Assembly: GCA_916613615.1 (NCBI GenBank)
Contig: OU744728.1
Span: forward strand, 30,945,950 to 31,009,949
Length of the DNA: 64,000 bases
From: Steromphala cineraria
Lineage: Eukaryota > Mollusca > Gastropoda > Trochida > Trochidae
Direction of reading: 5' to 3'
A program made the translations under genes and the position numbers. A model generated the notes under the pieces. It saw only the letters and a list, made by a program, of their open reading frames with translations. It made no database searches and was not told where the DNA came from. This document shows positions 49,501 to 61,500 of the stretch, piece after piece. The number at the start of each line of letters is the position of its first letter. Within the stretch, counting starts at the first letter, position 1.

Positions 49501-52500
49501 TCATTATTTTCAAAAATACCATATGTTTCAATTGTTTTTATATAAAAAAAGCAAGTAATTGTTGAGGTATCTCATATAAGAAATAGAAAACTTGTTGTAG
49601 TGAATCTATCGTTGAATAAAACATAGCAGAGAGTATAAAACACTCAGGGCTGCCCCCTTCGTGTTTTATGCTCTCTGCTACGATTTATTCAATGATAGAT
49701 GCACATCAACTCGTCTTCTATTTCTTAGATAACTGACCTCATGTAGATGATAGTCATTGAAGAAGGGTGGTCCTGCTTGGCTTGAGTCACACTTGTGGTC
49801 TTCAAGCTCGCTCTTCCAACGCTGTTCAAGGTCAGCCAATGTCTGCAGCAAATTTCAGAGTCATATTATAGTTTATCTTGCATCTCACTTCCCTGCTATC
49901 TGGAAGTTTCTACAAAGTCCTTGTAAGGTAACAATGACCTTTGTTTCTGTCCTAAGGTGTCAGACAATCGTACATTGACCAACATTATAATCTAACTCTC
50001 CAAAACAGTATTTCATATCAAGCTCCAGAAAATCCAGAGTTTTTTTTAGGGTTTTAAATGTCATTTCTTTTCTATCGCATAGTGTCAGTTGTTCTTCGGT
50101 CAACACTGTCATAACATCATAATGCTTTGTGCTTATGACGTCAAAGGTTGACACACTGTTGACATCACTGAACAAAACCCGGTTGCGGTAGCTTATTATT
50201 CTTAATTCAACCTTTCGTTTGAAATTACACTATTTCCTGGACATAATCATGAATGATAATGATGCGAATCATACCTTACTACTCAACTACTGAAGCGTAC
50301 AGTGACTGTATGCATGTCGACTCGTTCGTTTCTATGGCAGTGTGTATCAAACCGCGGTGAATCACCCGTCATAAAAATCGTGTTCGAACGTAGGTTCGAC
50401 CATAGAAATGATCCAATGAAATTCAAGAATTTTGAAATGTCATGGTAGAATAACATATTAACAGCATCAAGGTGACTTCTATGATTATTTCAAGCAGATA
50501 TTCATTGAAAAAACATAATTCCCTATCATTTTTGTTCTTCATACAAAAGTGAAATATAGATGTAAGATAATACAAAATAGAACCATTGGCTATTTAGCTT
50601 ATCAGGCTTCATATCAATTTTGATTTAGGGTGTGGCAAATGTGGTTTCCCCCTGAGGGGTCACAGGGTCACAAAATGTACAATTTTATCTAACTTAAGAG
50701 TTATTATAGGTAACAGTTCAGAGAGACCGGAGAGATGATGAGAGTGGAGAGTGAGATAATTAAAGGTAACAGTTAAGAGAGACCGGAGAGATGTGGAGAG
50801 TGAGAGAATTAAAGGTAACAGTTCAGAAAGACCGGAGAGATGATGAGAGTGGAGAGTGAGAGAATTAAAGGTAACAGTTCAGAGAGACCGGAGAGATGTG
50901 GAGAGTGAGAGAATTAAAGGTAACAGTTCAGAGAAAGTGGAGAGATGTGGAGAGTGAGAGAATTAAAGGTAACAGTTCAGAGAGACCGGAGAGATGTGGA
51001 GAGTGAGAGAATTAAAGGTAACAGTTCAGAAAGACCGGAGAGATGTGGAGAGTGGAGAGTGAGAGAATTAAAGGTAACAGTTCAGAGAAAGTGGAGAGAT
51101 GTGGAGAGTGAGAGAATTAAAGGTAACAGTTCAGAGAAACTGGAGAGATGTGGAGAGTGAGAGAATTAAAGGTAACAGTTCAGAGAGACCGGAGAGATGT
51201 GGAGAGTGAGAGAATTAAAGGTAACAGTTCAGAGAGACTGGAGGGATGTGGAGAGTGGAGAGTGAGAGAATTAAAGGTAACTGTTCAGACAAACCGGAGA
51301 GATGTGGAGAATGAGAGAATTAAAGGTAACAGTTCAGAGAGACCGGAGAGATGTGGAGAGTGGAGAGTGAGAGAATAAAAGGTAACAGTTCAGAGAAAGT
51401 GGAGAGATGTGGAGAGTGAGAGAATTAAAGGTAACAGTTCAGAGAAACTGGAGAGATGTGGAGAGTGAGAGAATTAAAGGTAACTGTTCAGAGAGACCGG
51501 AGAGATGTGGAGAGTGAGAGAATTAAAGGTAACAGTTCAGAGAGACTGGAGGGATGTGGAGAGTGGAGAGTGAGAGAATTAAAGGTAACTGTTCAGACAA
51601 ACCGGAGAGATGTGGAGAATGAGAGAATTAAAGGTAACAGTTCAGAGAGACCGGAGAGATGTGGAGAGTGAGAGAATTAAAGGTAACAGTCCAGAGAGAC
51701 TGGAGAGATGTTGAGAGTGGAGAGTGAGAGAATTAAAGGTAACTGTTCAGAGAGACGGAGAGATGTGGAGAGTGGAGAGTGGGAGTTCTGACCTGCAGCT
51801 GTCGGATGAGAGAGTCAGTCCTCCTGAAGACCTCCTGCAGCACCAGACTCAGTAGACTGTTCTCCTGGTCCCCCTCCGGCTGCTGCTGTTGCTGACTGAT
51901 GGCTGCCACGGCCTCACACAGCCCCAGGTGTTTGACCACCACAGACACTATGCGCTCCTCCAGGGCCTCAGGTTCTAGCACCTTTCTGTAATCATCAAAC
52001 ATTTATCCTTAGCTTTCATTACAACGTTTCTCACTTTAAAAAGAAACTTGAGAAAACCAACTCAATACATCTTTGGAAAATGGCCATGTACTTTGTAGCT
52101 CATAGGAAATTGCATTTTTATCCTATGTTAGTAAGCGTTTTACAAATCTTAAACCTTAACAAGGGGGTTTGTGAAATATTCCGGGCTGTCGATAACATTG
52201 CTTGTAACTTTTGCAGAAAAGCTATAAATGACTGTAAGCAGGGTAGGCCTGGAATTTTCTAGACCAAACTTTTTTCAGTTAGAGGCTCGTAATTATTTTC
52301 TGCGCCTCGCTAAAACACTATTCATTTTTTAACTAGAATTTTTTTGTCCATGGGACACAGATGCCCCCGCTAATAAAAAAGCCCTCAATGTTTTCAACCA
52401 TAGAATTTAAAACAAAATAAGAGATGCACATCTTTAGCTTCATTTAAGTTCAAACATCCATTAAAATGTAGAAAATTAAAAATACCCAAAACATAATATA

Positions 52501-55500
52501 AGGTGCACACCTTTAGGATACCTATAAAGCATGTTTGAAAGATCAGTGCAGTCTATCCAGTACTTTTTGAGAAGAAGTGGATAAACAACATCCCTTATCA
52601 TACCAATATGAGCTTTCACTTGCCCCAAAATTCACCTAAGTTCAACATGTCAGAAATTTGAAAAAAACTCAAAAATTGAAAAAACAAATTATGAGATGCA
52701 CACCCTTAGGATGCCTATAAGCCATGTGTGCAATTTAAATTAAATCCATTGAATGGTTTTTGAGGAGAAGTGGATAAACAACACCCCCTATCACACTACC
52801 ATGAGCTTTCACTTGCACAAGAAATCACCTAAGTTCAACATGTCAGAAATTTGAAAAAAAAAAAATAGAAAAAAAAATATGAGAAGCACACCCTTAGGAT
52901 GCCTCAAAGCCATGTGTGCGATTTCAATTAAATCTGTTGAATGGTCTTAAGGAGAAGTGGATAAACAATACCCTGTATAGAGTGGTTACGTACGTACGTA
53001 CGTACAACCGAGGGTAATCCAATATGCCCCTGCAATATATGGCAGGGGCATAAAAAGTGGTCTAAATGGTGGATCAAACGGTGTACAAAGTTTCAATACA
53101 TATTATGACACATATACCACAATGAAAAACACTCATGAAACGCCTTATTTTCGCGTAGTCTTTCACAAGTCGTACCAAACTAACCTGTGAGTGGATTTCA
53201 AAGAAAAAGACACTGTTGAAAACGGCATTGAATTGTCATTGTGATGTATGACATTTACATGTCCTAAAAGAAATAATGAAACTGCAAGAAGTAAAAAAAA
53301 CGGTGAATTTCAGCTATGTACTATTATTTCGCACACTTAAGATTGAACCATTGTCTTCAATTCTATATATAATTTGTACAAGCACAATGATGAACCGCTC
53401 AGCATTGATGAACTGTTCAGTGCTTTTTTTTGTAATTTTCATAATGATATCTTGTTATCTAGCAGTTTTAGACAAATAGAAATAAAAATATTGAGTTGAA
53501 AATAAGTTGTGATGAGAAAGATGAGAAACTAACTTGATGCTTGGTCTCATCTTGATGGGAGGATGACTGGCTTGGAGTCTGAGTTTGTGTACAAGTTCTG
53601 AGGACAGCTTGATACGAGGGATCTTCTGCTTGGAGAAAGTAAAGGCTGTGTGGAGACTTGCACCCTGGTCCCCTCCAGTGTCCCCCTCGGTCCTCCACAC
53701 ACACCTGCAGCACCAACACATCACACCTGCACTCTCACTATCCACACTTACATTTCTGCACTTTATAGTTATCGGTATTGCAAATAATTGCCAAATATAT
53801 TGTCTCTAAAATGGAAGAATAACATTTCTAATGAAAAATTATTTGTGTGATCTTTATCATCCTTTTGTTTCCACAAGGGATTTAATGGATTTGGCAGACA
53901 CCTTTGAAGAAATTACTTATTATCCTTCTTCTGTGGTGTAATCGTAATGCATCTTTCCCTTCGAGATGTCCTTTCTGTATTATCTTAGTTAAGTTATAAG
54001 GCACATTCAGAGACTATAGTGATTACATGTATGAAGTTTTGTAACATTTGAACAAACTAGATTAGCGTTTGCGGGACACCGCAAAAGAAGAGCAGCCCCG
54101 AAACTTGAGGTTTTGCCTTACCCTGTTCCGCCTTCTACAAGCCTCAGCATATTGGGCATTTTCTTGTGACCTTGACTTTTGACACTTAAGGTCACGCAAT
54201 CAATGAATACATTTCATTGAATATAACATTAATGTAACGAATAAAAGTGTTAAAAGTTAAAATAATCCATTTTCTCAATATATGTTGACCTTGCTGTGAC
54301 CTTGACCTTTGACCTTGAAAGTGAACATGTCATTGTAATTCCCCAGAGGTGTAAACACTTATACATGTTCAGGAGTTCTGAAAAGATTAATGGGATTAAA
54401 TTATAGCCAAATTAGTTGCACATTGCAATAACACAAATCTCATGACCTTGACCTTTGACCTTCACTTTTCATTGAGTATAACAATCAACTATTGATTAAA
54501 AGTGTTCATAGTTAAAATAAAGCATTTCCACAAAACCATGCTAAAGTAGTGACCTTGCTGTGACCTTGACCTTGGACAGATTGTAGCGAAAACCTTTTCA
54601 AATTTTCTCACTCTTCCAAGGATGATATATACCAACTTAGAGCTTCATAGCACAGAAACTTTTCAAGTTATTGCGTTTACAAGAAATTTTTTTGTGATTT
54701 TATAGCTCGTGACCTTGACCTTTGAGCTTGAAAGTGAACATGTCATTGTAATTCCCCAGAGGTGTAGACACTTATACATGTTCATGAGTTCTGAAAAGCT
54801 TAATGGGATTAAGTTATATCCAAATTAGTTGCACATTGCAATAACACAAATCTCATGACCTTGACCTTTGACCTTCAAGGTTACACAATCAATGAACACT
54901 TTTCATAGAGTATAACAATCCTCTATTGATTAAAAGTGTTCATTGTTAAAATAAAGCATTTTCGCAAAACCATGCTAAAGTAGTGACCTTGCTGTGACCT
55001 TGACCTTGGACAGATTGGAGCCAAAACCTTTTCAAAATTTGTTACTCTTCCAAGGATGATACATACCAAGTTAGAGCTTCATAGCACAAAAACTTTTCAA
55101 GTTATCGCGTTTACAAGGAATTTTGTAGTGATTTAATAGCTCGTGACCTTGACCTTTGACCTTGAAAGTGAACATGTCAAAATCGTTCCCCCGAGGTATT
55201 AGCAGTCAGTTATGAATACAAGTTCTGGAAAGCTTAGTAGAAAAAAGTTATAGCCATAAGTATGAGCGCGGACGCGGACGCGGCGGCGGAAACTTAACAA
55301 ATACTGAAAGCAGCCACGTCCTTAGACGGGGCTGCTAATAATATCCAAGTTATGAGCGAAACAAAAAGTGTGACTGACACGCTTACCGCTATAAACCCAT
55401 ACGACTATTTCGTAGCAGGGGTATAATTACCATGGTCTGTACATTCTGAAAACAATCAATGGTCCTCAGCAAAAGTTCGAACAAAATTGAAGTAGATAGA

Positions 55501-58500
55501 AGTAGTACAAGTACCTCATAGAACCAACTCTGCCAAAAGCACAGAATCTCTAAATAGCAATAAAAAAAAAAAAAAAAAAAAAAAATAGTAATAAGATATA
55601 GCTTCATAGAGTCTACCTCTGTAGAATCTTAGCCTTGAGAAGATGTTGACAGGATCGCTCATCGGGTGAGGTAGGGGGTCCATTGTAGAGCAGGGAGAGC
55701 AGAGAGCGGGTCAGGTTGCTCAAGCCCAGTGCAAGGTCAGCCATCAGCGGCAACCCCCCATTCACATCCTCTGCTGACTCCTGCAACACCCAACATCACG
55801 CATCAAGTGTTCTGCCGGCACTTCCAGCAGACAATCTCAACTAGTTATTCATATAGGTTATAAACTTCCATAATGATGATGTGAAACGAAAAGCCATCTA
55901 GTCTGCTTAGATTGCTTGTTTCATATCTCCTGAAGATATACACAACAATCAAGCATGAAGTATAATGATGGCATCCTTTCCCTAAGTCAGTTTAAAATGA
56001 TTCAATGATAATCAATCAAAATTTGCTATTAAGGTAAAAACTACAAAAATAGATGCGATAAGAAACATCAATGTATCCGAGTATCCATGTTACAACTCAA
56101 ACACAAGCTTTATCATTTAGGTATTCTGGCTATTATCTCTATATGCTGTGCATTGTTCTTCCTTTCATCAGGTGCACCTATAACCAAATTTCACTCCTCT
56201 AGGTGTTATAGTTTCTGAGAAAATCTGTCCCCATTGGAACATTTAGATCTGTTAATCGCTCAAGTTCAATTTCAGAATCAAGGGCCATAACTCTGTCAAG
56301 AATAAAATTTGGAAATGACTTTCAAAACTCAATCAAGAGTATCATTAGGTGTACCCATAACCAAATTTCATTCATCTGGGTGTAATAGTTTGTGAGAAAT
56401 CTGTCTCTTTTGTACCCCATATAACTAAGTCCAAAAGTGATGTTAATTGATGATAAATGATAATTGACCGGAGGGAAGGACAGAATGACCGCTATATAGT
56501 ATATACCTCCCCCCCCCCTCCCCCCTTACTTCGTAGCGGGAGTATAATTAAGGAAATTTGACTTTGTAAACTTCATGGTTTTAGCAGAATGAATATTGAG
56601 TTGGGTTATGTGAGCAAACTGCAGATGAGATAGTGAAGTTAAGTGCATGACCACCTACTTGGGCACGAACAGTCACTGAAAATCCCCACATGGCTTTGTC
56701 TGGTGTGTTGTGTTCCCGTCCACTTCGCATTTCAAATGACAGAGTAACAGTGTCACCTTCAACCTATAATTGAAAACATTTCTAATTTATGTTTACAATT
56801 TGAATGCAAAGGACATAAAAACTTTATATGATATTAACAAAAGCTTCATATACTCCCATATTGATATATTTTATTGTTATATGAGTGATATTTCTGTTAG
56901 TTTCATCATGTTACTTTGCTAATTCCAGTATAGAATAAATAGGAAAATGTGGTTTTGCCACAAATTTTACATGGAATTAAACGACGGTAATTCTTTTCTC
57001 TTAATCATGATATAGAAATGATAAATACAGAATACAGCTCTATGTCTAAAAACTGGTGCACTAAGGACTGTAGAAGCCATGGAAATAGAAGCAGACATCA
57101 TGCCCCTGGACCTCTACATCAACAAATGCCTCACAAGAGAGCTAGAAACATGGCGCTCCCTGTCAAAGAAGATGACCGGGCACATACATTCTGCCACAAG
57201 CCGAAATAGTTTCTACGATTCTGTAGCTCATCAGGCTTCATGGTAATTTGGCCTTAGGCAAATGTGGTTCCTCCTCCCTTACTTGGGGCCACCGTATCAC
57301 TAAATATACAACTTAGAATCCTCCTTATCTAACTTGGGAGTCTGCACACAAGGTTTCAGCTTTCTAGGCCTGATGCTCCTTGAGGAAAAGAGGAAAATAG
57401 GTCTTAAGGGTGTGGCCCTTATAAGGAGGTACAGGGCCACCAAAGCTACAATTTATAATCCTCACTAGTCAAGGTGTCTGTACTCAAGGTTTCAGCTTTC
57501 TAGGCCTTTTCTTCTGAAGAAGATGAAAATAGGTTTTAAGGGCATAACCCTTATTAGGGGCCACAGGGCCACCAAAGCTACAATTTATAATTATCACTTG
57601 TCAATGAGTCTGTACACAAGGTTTCAGCTTTCTGGGCCTTTCGAGAAGAAGATGAAAATAGGTTATAAGGTTATCAGTGGCCACAGGGTCAAAATTATAA
57701 TCCTCACTAGTCCAGGAGTATGTACACAAGATTTCAGGTTTCCAGGCCTTATGTTCGATCTGGAGAAGAAGATGAAAATTCATAAAGTGTACGGGCAGAC
57801 GGACAGACACCTGACATCATACCATGATGATTTTATGCTAGATGAGCTAACAATTCAGATACAATGCATAATGTCAACTTTGGAACAAACAGCCTGCAAA
57901 ATGGAGGAGAACAACATACTGCACGTACTTCTCTTGAGGCATACCTTCACCAAATCCTTGACACTTTGCTAGAGACATACCTTCACCAAATCCTAAACAT
58001 TTTGCTAGAGACATACCTTCACCAAATCCTATACACTTGAGAGACATACCCTCACCAAATCCTATACACTTTGCTAGAAACATACCTTCACCAAATCCTT
58101 GACACTTTGCTAGAGACATACCTTCACCAAATCCTATACACTTTGCTAGAGGCATACCTTCACAAAATCCTATACACTTTGCTAGAGACATACCTTCACC
58201 AAATCCTATACACTTTGCTAAAGACATACCCTCACCAAATCCTTGACACTTTGCTAGAGACATACCTTCACCAAATCCTATACACTTTAGAGACATACCT
58301 TCACCAAATCCTATACACTTTGCTAGAGACATACCCTCACCAAATCCTATACATTTTGCTAGAGACATACCTTCACCAAATCCTATACACTTTAGAGACA
58401 TACCCTCACCAAATCCTATACACTTTGCTAGAGACATACCCTCACCAAATCCTATACACTTTGCTAGAGGCATACCTTCACCAAATCCTAGACACTTTAG

Positions 58501-61500
58501 AGACATACCTTCACCAAATCCTTGACACTTTGCTAGAGACATACCCTTACCAAATCCTATACCTTTTGCTAGAGACATACCTTCACCAAATCCTATACAC
58601 TTTGCTAGAGACATACCCTCACCAAATCCTATACACTTTGCTAGAGAAATACCCTCACCAAATCCTATACACTTTGCTAGAGACATACCTTCACCAAATC
58701 TTATACACTTTGCTAGAGACATATCCTCACCAAATCCTATACACTTTGCTAGAGACATACCCTCACCAAATCCTTGACACTTTGCTAGAGACATACCCTC
58801 ACCAAATCCTATACACTTTGCTAGAGGCATACCCTCACCAAATCCTATACACTTTGCTAGAGACATACCTTCACCAAATCCTATACACTTTGCTAGAGGC
58901 ATACCTTCACCAAATCCTATACACTTTGCTAGAGACATACCTTCACCAAATCCTATACACTTTGCTAGAGACATACCCTCACCAAATCCTTGACACTTTG
59001 CTAGAGACATACCTTCACCAAATCCTTGACACTTTGCTAGAGACATACCTTCACCAAATCCTATACACTTTGCTAGAGACATACCCTCACCAAATCCTAT
59101 ACATTTTGCTAGAGACATACCTTCACCAAATCCTATACACTTTAGAGACATACCCTCACCAACTCCTATACACTTTGCTAGAGACATACCCTCACCAAAT
59201 CCTATACACTTTGCTAGAGGTATACCTTCACCAAATCCTTGACACTTTAGAGACATACCTTCACCAAATCCTTGACACTTTGCTAGAGACATACCCTCAC
59301 CAAATCCTATACCTTTTGCTAGAGACATACCTTCACCAAATCCTATACACTTTGCTAGAGACATACCCTCACCAAATCCTATACACTTTGCTAGAGAAAT
59401 ACCCTCACCAAATCCTATACACTTTGCTAGAGACATACCTTCACCAAATCTTATACACTTTGCTAGAGACATATCCTCACCAAATCCTATACACTTTGCT
59501 AGAGACATACCCTCACCAAATCCTATACACTTTGCTAGAGACATACCTTTACCAAATCCTATACATTTTGCTAGAGACATACCCTCACCAAATCCTTGAC
59601 ACTTTGCTAGAGACATACCCTCACCAAATCCTATACACTTTGCTAGAGGCATACCTTCACCAAATCCTTGACACTTTAGAGACATACCTTCACCAAATCC
59701 TATACACTTTGCTAGAGACATACCCTCACCAAATCCTATACACTTTGCTAGAGACATACCTTCACCAAATCCTATACATTTTGCTAGAGGCATACCTTCA
59801 CCAAATCCTATACACTTTAGAGACATACCTTCACCAAATCCTATACACTTTGCTAGAGACATACCCTCACCAAATCCTATACACTTTGCTAGAGACATAC
59901 CTTCACCAATCCTTGACACTTTGCTAGAGACATACCCTCACCAAATCCTATACATTTTGCTAGAGGCATACCTTCACCAAATCCTATACACTTTGCTAGA
60001 GACATACCCTCACCAAATCCTTGACACTTTGCTAGAGACATACCCTCACCAAATCCTAAGCTTTGCTCGAGACATACCCTCACCAAATCCTATACATTTT
60101 GCTAGAGACATACCTTCACCAAATCCTTGACACTTTAGAGACATACCTTCACCAAATCCTTGACACTTAGAGACATACCTTCACCAAATCCTATACACTT
60201 TGCTAGAGACATGCCCTCACCAAATCCTATACGTTTTGCTAGAGGCATACCTTCACCAAATCCTTGACACTTTAGAGACATACCTTCACCAAATCCTATA
60301 CACTTTGCTAGAGACATACCCTCACCAAATCCTATACACTTTGCTAGAGACATACCCTCACCAAATCCTTGACACTTTGCTAGAGACATACCCTCACCAA
60401 ATCCTATACACTTTGCTAGAGACAAACCCTCACCAAATCCTTGACACTTTGCTAGAGACATACCTTCACCAAATCCTATACACTTTAGAGACATACCTTC
60501 ACCAAATCCTTGACACTTTAGAGACATACCTTCACCAAATCCTATACACTTTACTAGAGACCTACCCTCACCAAATCCTTGACACTTTGCTAGAGACATA
60601 CCCTCACCAAGTCCTATACACTTTGCTAGAGGCATACCTTCACCAAATCCTTGACACTTTAGAGACATACCTTCACCAAATCCTATACATTTTGCTAGAG
60701 GCATACCTTCACCAAATCCTTGACACTTTAGAGACATACCTTCACCAAATCCTTGACACTTTGCTAGAGACATACCCTCACCAAATCCTATACATTTTGC
60801 TAGAGACATACCTTCACCAAATCCTTGACACTTTAGAGACATACCCTCACCAAATCCTTGACACTTTGCTAGAGACATACCTTCACCAAATCCTATACAC
60901 TTTGCTAGAGACATACCCTCACCAAATCCTATACACTTTGCTAGAGACATACCCTCACCAAATCCTTGACACTTTGCTAGAGACAAACCCTCACCAAATC
61001 CTATACACTTTGCTAGAGACATATCCTTACCAAATCCTATACACTTTGCTAGAGACATACCCTCACCAAATCCTATACACTTTGCTAGAGACATACCCTC
61101 ACCAAATCCTATACACTTTGCTAGAGACATACCCTCACCAAATCCTTGACACTTTGCTAGAGACATACCTTCACCAAATCCTTGACACTTTGCTAGAGAC
61201 ATACCCTCACCAAATCCTATACATTTTGCTAGAGGCATACCTTCACCAAATCCTTGACACTTTGCTAGAGACATACCTTCACCAAATCCTATACACTTTA
61301 GAGACATACCTTCACCAAATCCTATACACTTTGCTAGAGACATACCCTCACCAAATCCTATACACTTTGCTAGAGACATACCCTCACCAAAACCTATACA
61401 CTTTGCTAGAGACATACCTTCACCAAATCCTATACATTTTGCTAGAGACATACCTTCACCAAATCCTTGACACTTTGCTAGAGACATACCTTCACCAAAT

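Noticed and set aside
50945..51671. Short repetitive ORFs with RDRRDVESERIKGN-type units
   Set aside because: Translations of the 49-bp minisatellite in a host intron; no coding evidence.
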